In this document: positions 10,150-17,964 of the stretch, piece after piece
Numbering within the stretch: the first letter of the stretch is position 1
How the letters are laid out: each line of letters starts with the position of its first letter
NCBI GenBank assembly: GCA_913031645.1
Contig: CAJWFB010000007.1
Location: 1-40,655 of the forward strand
Origin: an uncultured Cellvibrionales bacterium
GTDB lineage: Bacteria; Pseudomonadota; Gammaproteobacteria; Pseudomonadales; Porticoccaceae
Length of the DNA: 40,655 nt
Direction: 5' to 3'
The notes under the pieces: model-generated
What the model saw: only the letters and a program-made list of their open reading frames with translations
Databases searched by the model: none
What the model was told of the DNA's origin: nothing
Translations under genes and position numbers: made by a program

Positions 10150-11010
10150 TTATCCACCTTTAGCAGAGGTTAAGGGCATTAAGTTGTCAAAGGTAGGTGC
10201 TCGTTTTTCCTTGGAAGCGTTAATAGCTTCTATAATATCCTGATTTTGCAGCATGCCTCCCTGCCATGTCGCCATGTGATTCAGACTGTCTGCAACTGAG
10301 TGGTCGCGGCTATAGTTGAGCATTTCTTTCACACCATTGACAGCCATTGGGCTATGTTTAGCCATGCTTCTAGCCAACTTATGTGCGGCGCTGACCATGT
10401 TTTCTTGTGAGTCATAGACGCTATTAACGAACCCACATTTTAACGCTTCATCCGCACCAAAATTTCTACTAGTATAGGCGAGTTCTCTGGCCATTCCCGA
10501 GGGCATGACATGTAGGATTCTCTGCAAAGTACCGACGTCTGCGGTAATGCCTAGTTCAGTTTCTTTTATGTTAAAGAAGGCATCATGTGTGCATAGCCTG
10601 ATGTCCGTCGCACAAATCATGTCGACACCGCCGCCAATACAGGCACCCTGAATAGCAGAAATAACTGGCATCCGTGCTTTTTCTAATGCAGTAAATACAT
10701 CCTGAAGAGCCATTATCCAACGTCGCTGTTTCTCTGCAGCTCGGGCAGGTTCAAGATCATTTTCAGCTGTCATACCTTCAAAGACTTGCAGATCCATTCC
10801 GGCAGTAAAGTGTTTGCCCTTTGCAGACAGAATAATCACTCTGACTGACCCCATATTATCCAACGTATTAACAATAGCGGGCAGCTCGTTCCAGAAATCG
10901 GTATTCATTGCATTTATTGCAGTCGGTCGACTAAGAGATACTTCTGCAATTTGATGATCATCAATGAAAACCTCAAATGCCTTGAGGTCAGAAAAGTCGA
11001 CATTATTCAT
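10150..11010 (-). CDS. Delta(3,5)-delta(2,4)-dienoyl-CoA isomerase (crotonase family)
   Basis: 286 residues. In mammalian ECH1, which defines this activity, the key residues are D176, E196 and D204. Here GGGVDMICATDIRLCTHDAFFNIKETELGITADVGTLQR gives D130, E150 and D158 with exactly the same 20- and 8-residue spacing. The oxyanion segments HFTAGMDLQ and GACIGGGVD are also present. The predicted reaction shifts 3,5-dienoyl-CoA to 2,4-dienoyl-CoA during beta-oxidation of unsaturated fatty acids with odd-numbered double bonds. It stands alone on the minus strand, so a role linked to the liu operon is not indicated. Annotation as generic enoyl-CoA hydratase would be less precise. Confidence 0.85.
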   Translation of the reverse strand: MNNVDFSDLKAFEVFIDDHQIAEVSLSRPTAINAMNTDFWNELPAIVNTLDNMGSVRVIILSAKGKHFTAGMDLQVFEGMTAENDLEPARAAEKQRRWIMALQDVFTALEKARMPVISAIQGACIGGGVDMICATDIRLCTHDAFFNIKETELGITADVGTLQRILHVMPSGMARELAYTSRNFGADEALKCGFVNSVYDSQENMVSAAHKLARSMAKHSPMAVNGVKEMLNYSRDHSVADSLNHMATWQGGMLQNQDIIEAINASKEKRAPTFDNLMPLTSAKGG

Positions 11011-11309
11011 CAGTAATAACTCTCGTTGCCATGTGATTTAGCGCCATTTTACATTGACTGCAGAGAGCAATAAAGACAATTAGCACTGGTGGGCTTGACT
11101 AATTGATCAGCTGGTTTAGCCTACTAATAACCACCTAATTTGCGAGGAAAGTATATTTCTGCAGAATGATGGCAGATAAACGGGTTATTTAGGTGACAAT
11201 TAGTTGCTGATTAGGGGGTGCTGTGGCAAAATCCACGCCGTTCAGACAGGCAGGGCTTACCAACCCTTTTGCAGCCGGATTTTTAGGCGTCGTTTGAATG
11301 GATCTCTAT
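11011..11309. other. Intergenic region between the dienoyl-CoA isomerase gene and tRNA-Leu
   Basis: About 300 bp with no convincing reading frame. It holds the upstream region of the isomerase gene (leftward) and the promoter region for the tRNA-Leu/tig block (rightward). The only clear element I can name is the candidate stable-RNA promoter at 11204-11232. Confidence 0.5.
11204..11232 (+). promoter_or_regulatory. Putative promoter of tRNA-Leu and tig
   Basis: TTGCTG (11204-11209), a 17-bp spacer and CAAAAT (11227-11232) form a moderate sigma-70 match. The GC-rich discriminator CCACGCCG that follows is typical of stringently controlled stable-RNA promoters. The predicted start is about 70 nt before the tRNA. 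Confidence 0.4.
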
Positions 11310-11394
<85 letters not shown>

Positions 11395-11424
11395 AATTTT
11401 AATGTCTTACCATGAGGATAGTCC

Positions 11425-12744
11425 ATGCAGGTGTCTATTGAGTCGAGCACAGGTCTAGAGCGTCAGCTGAAAATTGGTGTGCCTGCCGAAAAGATTGATC
11501 AAGAAGTCATTAATCGGCTTCAGAAAGCTATGAAAACCGTTTCTATTAAGGGATTTCGCAAGGGCAAAGTTCCTCTCAAAGTGGTCAAACAGCACTATGG
11601 TAAAGGCGTTCGTCAAGAAGTTGTGGGTGAAATAGTTAATTCAAGCTTTTATGAAGCCATTCAGCAGGAAGATCTCAAGCCAGTTGGACAGCCTCAGATA
11701 AATGACATATCAGATAAAGAAGGCCAAGACCTTGAGTTTATGGCTGTCTTTGAAGTTTTTCCCGAAGTAGCACTTAAGCCCCTAACAAAAGTTAAACTTG
11801 ATCGCCCGGTTGCAGAAGTTACCGACGCTGACATTGAGAGTATGATTGACCAGCTTCGCAACCAGCAGTCTACGTTTAAAGTGGGCAAGAAAAAGGCTAA
11901 AGATGGCCATCAAGTCAATATTGACTATGTGGGTACTCGTGACGGTGAAGAGTTTGATGGCGGTAAGGCTGAGGGTCAGGATTTAATATTAGGTTCTAAC
12001 TCGATGATTCCCGGTTTTGAGAAAGGCCTAGCAGGTCTGTCCGCGGGTGAAGAGACTGTTTTGAAGCTGTCTTTTCCTGAAGATTATCATGCAGAGGACC
12101 TTAAAGGCGCCGCTGTTGAGTTTGCTGTTAAGGTCAACTCGGTTGCATCAAAGGTACTCCCGAAAATGGACGATGAGTTCTTTAAGTTGTTCGGCGTGGA
12201 GTCAGGCGGCGAAGAAAAGTTCAGAGAAGATGTGGTTGCTAACATGGAGCGTGAACTGCGTAATGCGATTCGAACGAAAGTTAAGAATCGCGTGATGAAT
12301 CAGTTGTTTGAACTGAATTCGGTTGATCTACCATCAGCGCTAGTCGCACACGAAATTACTCAGTTAAAGCAGCAGATGGTTCAGCAGTTCGGCGGCGGCC
12401 AACAGATCGATCTCAGTATGTTGCCAGATGACATGTTTAGAGAAAAAGCGGAACGTCGTGCCGCTCTCGGTGTTATTGTCTCTGAAATTGTCAAAGTTGA
12501 AGAGCTTAGCCCGGATGAGGATCAAGTGAGAGCTCGAGTTGATGAGATAGCATCTACCTATGAGCAACCCAAAGAAGTTGTAGACTACTATTATAGTAAA
12601 CCTGAACTGTTAAGTTCGGTTGAAGGTGTTGTATTAGAAGATCAGGTCACCGAGCTGGTGTTAGCGAAGGCGAAAATTAAAGAGCAAAATCTTGCCTACG
12701 AGGACGCTATAAAGCCAGATCCAGAGCCAGGCTCTGAGGCGTAG
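11425..12744 (+). CDS. tig: Trigger factor, ribosome-associated chaperone
   Basis: 439 residues, close to the E. coli length. It binds the ribosome exit tunnel and protects nascent chains. Domains: N-terminal ribosome-binding domain with the signature GFRKGKVP at residues 43-50, an FKBP-type peptidyl-prolyl isomerase domain (~150-245, DGHQVNIDYVGTRDGEEFDGGKAEGQDLILGSNSMIPGFEKGLAG), and the C-terminal helical chaperone arms. A GAGGAT ribosome-binding site lies 6 nt upstream of the ATG. It is the first protein gene in the tig-clpP-clpX-lon block. Confidence 0.98.
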   Translation: MQVSIESSTGLERQLKIGVPAEKIDQEVINRLQKAMKTVSIKGFRKGKVPLKVVKQHYGKGVRQEVVGEIVNSSFYEAIQQEDLKPVGQPQINDISDKEGQDLEFMAVFEVFPEVALKPLTKVKLDRPVAEVTDADIESMIDQLRNQQSTFKVGKKKAKDGHQVNIDYVGTRDGEEFDGGKAEGQDLILGSNSMIPGFEKGLAGLSAGEETVLKLSFPEDYHAEDLKGAAVEFAVKVNSVASKVLPKMDDEFFKLFGVESGGEEKFREDVVANMERELRNAIRTKVKNRVMNQLFELNSVDLPSALVAHEITQLKQQMVQQFGGGQQIDLSMLPDDMFREKAERRAALGVIVSEIVKVEELSPDEDQVRARVDEIASTYEQPKEVVDYYYSKPELLSSVEGVVLEDQVTELVLAKAKIKEQNLAYEDAIKPDPEPGSEA

Positions 12745-12764
12745 TTCTTATTTTCAGCGCTCAG

Positions 12765-12827
12765 AGCTGGATGACTGGGTGCTTAGATCCAGCTTACTGA
12801 AAACCATCGTATACACTTCAGTAAGCT
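12765..12827 (+). promoter_or_regulatory. Two overlapping, mutually exclusive hairpins in the clpP leader
   Basis: Hairpin 1 pairs AGCTGGAT (12765-12772) with ATCCAGCT (12787-12794). Hairpin 2 pairs AGCTTACTGAA (12791-12801) with TTCAGTAAGCT (12817-12827), a perfect 11-bp stem with a 15-nt loop. The AGCT at 12791-12794 belongs to both, so only one can form at a time. No T-run follows either stem, so neither is a classic terminator. The second ends 28 nt before the favoured clpP start. Confidence 0.6.
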
Positions 12828-12855
12828 ACCCACGGTTTAAATGAGCGAGGTAACA

Positions 12856-13491
12856 ATGAATTTTCAGCAGTTTGGTAATGGTGTAGGCGGATTGGACGTA
12901 GAGGCCAGTGGTCTCGTTCCCATGGTGGTCGAACAGACATCAAGAGGCGAGCGGGCATACGATATATATTCGCGACTTCTTAAAGAGCGCGTAATTTTTA
13001 TGGTGGGCCAAGTCGAAGACCATATGGCTAACCTTATTGTTGCTCAAATGTTGTTCCTAGAGTCTGAAAATCCAGACAAAGACATTCATTTATACATTAA
13101 TTCGCCAGGTGGCTCTGTTACTGCGGGCCTGTCTATTTACGACACTATGCAGTTCATCAAACCCGATGTTAGCACGATGTGTATCGGTCAGGCGGCTTCT
13201 ATGGGTGCCTTTTTGCTGGCCGCGGGAGCGCCAGAGAAACGATTTTGTCTACCTAATGCGCGGACTATGATCCATCAGCCAAGCGGCGGAGCGCAGGGCC
13301 AAGCAACCGATATCCATATCCAGTCTCAGGAAATTCTCAAGATTAAGGGAAGGCTTAATGACCTCATGGCTCATCATACTGGTCAGTCTGTCGATAAAGT
13401 AACCGAAGACACTGAGCGCGATAATTTCATGAGTGCTGAAGAATCAAAAGAATATGGGCTTGTTGATCAGGTTCTAGACAAAAGATCTTAG
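12856..13491 (+). CDS. clpP: ATP-dependent Clp protease proteolytic subunit
   Basis: 211 residues from the ATG at 12856. A longer start at 12841 is possible, but the GCGAGG sequence at 12845-12850 lies 5 nt before the 12856 ATG and is an excellent ribosome-binding site, nearly identical to that of lon. The serine protease triad is present with E. coli spacing: Ser115 (GQAASMGAF), His140 (MIHQPSGG) and Asp189 (ERDNF). [13 protein letters not shown] forms the substrate-binding strand. It forms a tetradecameric chamber fed by ClpX, encoded next. Confidence 0.97.
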   Translation: MNFQQFGNGVGGLDVEASGLVPMVVEQTSRGERAYDIYSRLLKERVIFMVGQVEDHMANLIVAQMLFLESENPDKDIHLYINSPGGSVTAGLSIYDTMQFIKPDVSTMCIGQAASMGAFLLAAGAPEKRFCLPNARTMIHQPSGGAQGQATDIHIQSQEILKIKGRLNDLMAHHTGQSVDKVTEDTERDNFMSAEESKEYGLVDQVLDKRS

Positions 13492-13563
13492 AGTCGGTAG
13501 TCTTCAAAAGTGATTTTTAAATGGCAGCGCGCAGCGAGTGTTGTCATATAGCGGGAGAGAGTA

Positions 13564-14856
13564 ATGAGTGATAGTGGTAGTCTAGGAGATGGCGGCAAAC
13601 TTCTTTTTTGTTCCTTTTGTGGGAAAAATCAGAATGAAGTCCGTCGTCTAATTGCCGGCCCATCTGTGTACATATGTGACGAATGTGTCGATTTATGTAA
13701 CGATATCATTTCAGAAGAGTCACAAGCCATAGAGTCCGAATCTACAGCCGAAAAGCTGCCTGTGCCCACTGAAATAAAGACCATCCTAGATGAGTATGTG
13801 ATCGGCCAAGAGCGTGCCAAACGCATCCTTTCCGTTGCCGTCTATAACCATTACAAGCGGTTACAGGTGAGTGAGCAGTCCAACACCGAGAAGACCGACG
13901 TTGAGTTAGGGAAAAGCAACATTCTGCTGATTGGTCCAACCGGTAGTGGTAAAACGCTACTAGCTGAGACTTTAGCGCGACTTCTTGATGTTCCCTTTAC
14001 TATTGCAGATGCCACCACTTTGACCGAAGCGGGTTATGTTGGTGAAGATGTTGAAAACATTATTCAGAAGCTCTTGCAGAAGTGTGATTATGATGTCGAC
14101 AAAGCTCAGAGAGGGATCGTTTACATCGATGAAATTGATAAAATTTCACGCAAGTCAGACAATCCGTCGATCACTCGAGATGTGTCTGGCGAGGGTGTTC
14201 AGCAGGCACTGTTAAAGCTAATCGAAGGAACCGTTGCTTCGGTTCCCCCGCAAGGCGGCAGAAAGCATCCTCAGCAGGAATTTTTACAAGTTGATACTGC
14301 CAATATACTATTTGTTTGCGGTGGTGCGTTCTCAGGATTGGAGAAAGTTATTCGTGATCGCTCTGAGAAGGGCGGCATTGGATTTGGTGCACAGGTTACG
14401 AGTAAAGATTCGCAGAAATCCATCGGTGAAACACTACTTGAAGTAGAACCAAGAGACCTTATTGGTTATGGATTGATTCCCGAGTTTATTGGTCGTCTGC
14501 CGGTCGTAGCGACGCTCCAGGAGCTTGACAGGGAAGCGCTTGTCAATATCCTGGTGAAGCCAAAAAATGCGTTGTTTAAACAATATCAGGCGCTGTTCGC
14601 TATGGAAGATGTGGAGCTGGATATTCGCAATGACGCGCTGGATGCAATTGCTGAAAAAGCGATTGATAGAAAGACCGGCGCGCGTGGTTTGCGCTCGATT
14701 CTAGAAACGGTATTGCTCGACACTATGTACAAAATTCCCTCAGAGTCTAATGTGGCTAAAGTTGTTGTCGATGCCGCAGTCATCAATGGCGACAACGAAC
14801 CAATGCTGGTTTATGAGCAGGCAGAACCGAAAAAAGTGTCATCTGACGATGGCTAA
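13564..14856 (+). CDS. clpX: ATP-dependent Clp protease ATPase subunit ClpX
   Basis: 430 residues. It unfolds tagged substrates and threads them into ClpP. The N-terminal zinc domain has Cys16, Cys19, Cys38 and Cys41. The AAA+ module has Walker A GPTGSGKT at 124-131, Walker [11 protein letters not shown], the pore loop GYVGED, and sensor/arginine-finger segments toward EFIGRLPV. The IGF-type ClpP-docking loop is represented by [16 protein letters not shown] ribosome-binding site precedes the ATG. A terminator follows the stop closely, separating tig-clpP-clpX from lon. Confidence 0.98.
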   Translation: MSDSGSLGDGGKLLFCSFCGKNQNEVRRLIAGPSVYICDECVDLCNDIISEESQAIESESTAEKLPVPTEIKTILDEYVIGQERAKRILSVAVYNHYKRLQVSEQSNTEKTDVELGKSNILLIGPTGSGKTLLAETLARLLDVPFTIADATTLTEAGYVGEDVENIIQKLLQKCDYDVDKAQRGIVYIDEIDKISRKSDNPSITRDVSGEGVQQALLKLIEGTVASVPPQGGRKHPQQEFLQVDTANILFVCGGAFSGLEKVIRDRSEKGGIGFGAQVTSKDSQKSIGETLLEVEPRDLIGYGLIPEFIGRLPVVATLQELDREALVNILVKPKNALFKQYQALFAMEDVELDIRNDALDAIAEKAIDRKTGARGLRSILETVLLDTMYKIPSESNVAKVVVDAAVINGDNEPMLVYEQAEPKKVSSDDG

Positions 14857-14858
14857 AG

Positions 14859-14885
14859 AAAAGGCGGCGAAAGTCGCCTTTTTTG
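14859..14885 (+). terminator. Rho-independent terminator after clpX
   Basis: AAGGCGG (14861-14867) pairs with TCGCCTT (14874-14880) around a short loop, followed by a T-run. Confidence 0.85.
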
Positions 14886-14935
14886 TGTCTGTTTCCAATA
14901 GTTAAATAACTTTTATCTTGTTAGCGATACCCCTA

Positions 14936-14965
14936 TTGTTATTTAGCTTTTTGTCCCAATATATT
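14936..14965 (+). promoter_or_regulatory. Putative sigma-70 promoter of lon
   Basis: TTGTTA (14936-14941), an 18-bp spacer and TATATT (14960-14965) lie between the clpX terminator and lon. This would give a leader of about 50 nt. The terminator just upstream makes a separate lon promoter necessary. Confidence 0.45.
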
Positions 14966-15024
14966 AACTATGGGCCGCTGTTTGAAGGCGGCGGCAAGGA
15001 AGTGCAAAAAATACTGAGGTAACA

Positions 15025-17439
15025 ATGGCTTTATCAACCCCCGATCCTAAAGCAACAAGCTATCCACTCCTGCCACTGCGTGACGTCGTTGTGTATCCGC
15101 ATATGGTGGTACCACTTTTTGTGGGCAGAGAGAAGTCCATAGATGCCTTAGAGTTCGCTATGGAAGGTGAAAAGCAAATTATCTTGGTTGCTCAAAGAGA
15201 CCATTTAGATGATGACCCAGGTATTGCAGATATTTACCAGGTGGGGACGTTAGCGACAATTTTACAAATGCTTAAATTGCCAGATGGCACACTTAAAGTA
15301 TTGGTAGAGGGTCTTGATAGGGTTCGTATAGAAACTGCGCTTGAGAATGGCGCATTTATGCTAGCGACTGCCCAAGAGCTCAAAGGCAAAGATCTATTGG
15401 AAGAAGAGACAGAAGCTCTGGTGCGCTCTACAACGGGTTTGTTTGAACAGTATGTGAACCTCAGTAAAAAAATTCCGTCTGAAGTAATCGCTACCGTGAG
15501 TGGTATTGAAGATGCAAATCGACTGGCAGACACTATCGCCTCTCATATGACGCTTTCTCTTGAACAGAAACAGGAAGTACTTGAGATAGCTGATTTGACA
15601 CTCCGGCTTGAGCACCTGATGAGTTTAATGGAAGCTGAGATTGATCTATTCCAAATTGAGCAGAGAATACGTGGGCGTGTAAAGAAGCAAATGGAGAAAA
15701 GCCAGCGTGAGTATTATCTCAACGAGCAAATGAAGGCGATTCAAAAGGAATTAGGGGACTTGGACGATGGTCTGTCTGAACTAGATCAGCTCGAACGTAA
15801 AATTCAACTTGCGGGTATGCCAAAAGCAGCCTTAGAAAAGGCTCAGTCCGAATTAGGCAAATTAAAAATGATGTCGCCGATGTCAGCCGAAGCATCCGTG
15901 TTGCGCAATTATATCGATTGGATGATCAGTGTCCCTTGGAAAAAGCGAACTCGAGTAAAGCATGATCTTGTTAATGCCGAGAATACTCTCAATGAAGATC
16001 ATCACGGGCTCGATGAGGTGAAAGAGAGGATTCTTGAATTTTTGGCCGTCCAAAAGCGAGTCAAAAAGCTCAAGGGCCCTGTGCTCTGCTTAGTGGGACC
16101 TCCAGGTGTCGGTAAAACCTCACTGGGTGAGTCTATAGCGCGCGCCACGGGGCGTAAGTTCATTCGGATGAGCTTAGGTGGTGTTCGTGATGAAGCCGAA
16201 ATAAGAGGACATCGTCGCACCTATATTGGATCGCTGCCGGGCAAACTCATTCAAAAGCTCTCGAAAGTTGGCGCAAAAAATCCCTTATTCCTGCTTGATG
16301 AAATTGACAAAATGGGCATGGATCAGCGGGGTGATCCTGCCTCGGCACTTTTGGAAGTGTTAGATCCGGAGCAAAATCATACATTTAATGACCACTATCT
16401 TGAGGTAGATTACGACCTTTCCGAGGTGATGTTTATCTGTACGGCGAACTCCATGAATATTCCTGGCCCCTTATTGGATCGCATGGAAGTGATACGAATT
16501 CCCGGATATACCGAAGATGAGAAAGTGAAAATTGCCGAAAAATACTTAGTGCCCAAACAGCTTAAAGCCAATGGTCTAAAGCCTACTGAATTGGATATTA
16601 GTGAAGATGCTCTTAAGGATACTATTCGTTATTACACCAGAGAAGCTGGGGTAAGGGGGCTAGAGAGGGATATTGCCAAGATTTGCCGCAAGACTGTTAC
16701 CAAACACGTTCGTTTTAATGAAACTGCTGCTGAGCATATCGGTTCTAGCGAGCTAGAAGACGCCTTAGGCGTTCGCAAGTTTGACTATGGTCGAGCTGAG
16801 GCTGAGGACCAAATCGGCCAGGTGACTGGCTTAGCGTGGACTCAAGTGGGTGGCGAATTATTAACGATTGAGACTTCGGCAATTCCTGGGACCGGAAAAG
16901 TGATCAAAACCGGGTCTCTGGGTGATGTAATGCAGGAGTCGATTCAAGCTGCCTTGACGGTGGTTCGAAGCCGAGCTCAGGGATTGGGTATCCGCAGGGA
17001 TTTCTATCAAGAGAACGACCTGCATATTCATGTGCCTGAGGGAGCCACACCAAAAGATGGCCCGTCTGCCGGAGTTGGAATGTGTACCGCTTTGGTTTCT
17101 GTGCTTACCAATATAGCTGTCAAAGCTGATGTAGCAATGACCGGTGAAATCACGTTACGCGGAGAGGTGCTGAAGATTGGCGGATTGAAAGAAAAACTTC
17201 TTGCTGCTCATCGAGGCGGAATCAAGACGGTCATTATTCCCCACGATAATGCTAGTGATTTGAAAGAAATTCCCGACAATATTAAAGCGGATCTAAATAT
17301 ATGCCCTGTTAAGTGGATCGATGAGGTACTTGAGGTTGCGTTAAATGAGAAGCCAGAGCCTCTTAGTCAGTCTGACTTTATCAAGTCTAGCACCACTAAA
17401 ACAGAGGCTGAGGCCAATCTGAGGCCTAGTACGCACTAG
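15025..17439 (+). CDS. lon: ATP-dependent protease Lon
   Basis: 804 residues. It degrades misfolded and short-lived regulatory proteins in the cytoplasm. The N-terminal LON substrate domain (YPLLPLRDVVVYPHMVVPLFVGR) is followed by a coiled-coil region, the AAA+ domain with Walker A GPPGVGKT at 358-365 and Walker B FLLDEIDKM, and the peptidase domain with the Ser-Lys dyad at S681 (PKDGPSAG) and K724 (GGLKEKLLAAHRGG). The spacing of 43 residues matches the E. coli S679/K722 dyad. A CTGAGG ribosome-binding site lies 6 nt upstream. It is followed by hupB as in other gammaproteobacteria. Confidence 0.98.
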   Translation: MALSTPDPKATSYPLLPLRDVVVYPHMVVPLFVGREKSIDALEFAMEGEKQIILVAQRDHLDDDPGIADIYQVGTLATILQMLKLPDGTLKVLVEGLDRVRIETALENGAFMLATAQELKGKDLLEEETEALVRSTTGLFEQYVNLSKKIPSEVIATVSGIEDANRLADTIASHMTLSLEQKQEVLEIADLTLRLEHLMSLMEAEIDLFQIEQRIRGRVKKQMEKSQREYYLNEQMKAIQKELGDLDDGLSELDQLERKIQLAGMPKAALEKAQSELGKLKMMSPMSAEASVLRNYIDWMISVPWKKRTRVKHDLVNAENTLNEDHHGLDEVKERILEFLAVQKRVKKLKGPVLCLVGPPGVGKTSLGESIARATGRKFIRMSLGGVRDEAEIRGHRRTYIGSLPGKLIQKLSKVGAKNPLFLLDEIDKMGMDQRGDPASALLEVLDPEQNHTFNDHYLEVDYDLSEVMFICTANSMNIPGPLLDRMEVIRIPGYTEDEKVKIAEKYLVPKQLKANGLKPTELDISEDALKDTIRYYTREAGVRGLERDIAKICRKTVTKHVRFNETAAEHIGSSELEDALGVRKFDYGRAEAEDQIGQVTGLAWTQVGGELLTIETSAIPGTGKVIKTGSLGDVMQESIQAALTVVRSRAQGLGIRRDFYQENDLHIHVPEGATPKDGPSAGVGMCTALVSVLTNIAVKADVAMTGEITLRGEVLKIGGLKEKLLAAHRGGIKTVIIPHDNASDLKEIPDNIKADLNICPVKWIDEVLEVALNEKPEPLSQSDFIKSSTTKTEAEANLRPSTH

Positions 17440-17474
17440 GTTTGAACTATTTTGCGCTAATTTAAAGAGACTGC

Positions 17475-17504
17475 TTGACCGCATGCGGCCGCTATTGGTA
17501 TAAA
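17475..17504 (+). promoter_or_regulatory. Putative promoter of hupB
   Basis: TTGACC (17475-17480) and TATAAA (17499-17504) are separated by 18 bp, roughly 100 bp upstream of the HU start. This is one of the better sigma-70 matches in the window. Confidence 0.55.
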
Positions 17505-17606
17505 GGTCTTAGGGACTGCATAGTTATGTGAACTGAGGTGTTACCAAAGGGATTCGATGCGCCTTCTTTGTTATTAAAATTTACTTCCAAGAAAAAGGGG
17601 AATACC

Positions 17607-17879
17607 GTGAATAAATCTGATTTGATTGATGCTATCGCTGCAGGTGCAGACATTTCTAAAGCTTCTGCTGGACGCGCACTAGATTCTGCTATCGAAGGAA
17701 TCACTGGCGCATTGAAAAATGGTGACCAGGTGTCTTTAGTTGGTTTTGGAACATACTCAGTTAAGCATCGCGCAGCGCGTGCTGGACGTAACCCTCAAAC
17801 TGGTGCTGAAATCCAGATTAAGGCGGCTAACGTCCCTAGCTTTAAAGCTGGTAAGGCATTGAAAGACGCAGTAAATTAA
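17607..17879 (+). CDS. hupB: DNA-binding protein HU, beta type
   Basis: Exactly 90 residues from a GTG start at 17607, the canonical HU length, preceded by AGGGG 6 nt upstream. The longer frame that opens at 17538 adds 23 residues absent from the family and lacks a ribosome-binding site. The protein begins [27 protein letters not shown] and has the strand-arm region [27 protein letters not shown] and the closing [15 protein letters not shown]. It bends and compacts DNA as a dimer. Placement after lon and before ppiD is conserved. Confidence 0.96.
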   Translation: MNKSDLIDAIAAGADISKASAGRALDSAIEGITGALKNGDQVSLVGFGTYSVKHRAARAGRNPQTGAEIQIKAANVPSFKAGKALKDAVN

Positions 17880-17884
17880 TAGTT

Positions 17885-17946
17885 GTCTGGGAAATCCATT
17901 TGGATTTTCCCAGGCCTGAAAGGCGCATCTTTGATGCGCCTTTTTT
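17885..17946 (+). terminator. Tandem hairpins ending hupB, the second a Rho-independent terminator
   Basis: The first inverted repeat (about 17885-17914) pairs TCTGGGAAATCC with GGATTTTCCCAG-type sequence. The second, AGGCGCAT (17921-17928) with ATGCGCCT (17934-17941), has a 5-nt loop and a T6 tail. The tail ends 18 nt before the ppiD start, so ppiD depends on read-through or on a promoter close by. Confidence 0.85.
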
Positions 17947-17964
17947 ACGATTAGGAAACACACA

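Noticed and set aside
12841-12855. First in-frame ATG of clpP
   Set aside because: The strong ribosome-binding site GCGAGG lies inside this stretch and serves the ATG at 12856.
14914-14940. CTTG ... CCCCTAT sequence upstream of lon resembling a heat-shock (sigma-32) promoter
   Set aside because: Only about nine bases separate CTTG from CCCC, well short of the usual sigma-32 spacing. The sigma-70 match just downstream fits better.
17538-17606. N-terminal extension of HU
   Set aside because: It would add 23 residues not seen in HU proteins and lacks a ribosome-binding site; the GTG at 17607 gives exactly 90 residues.
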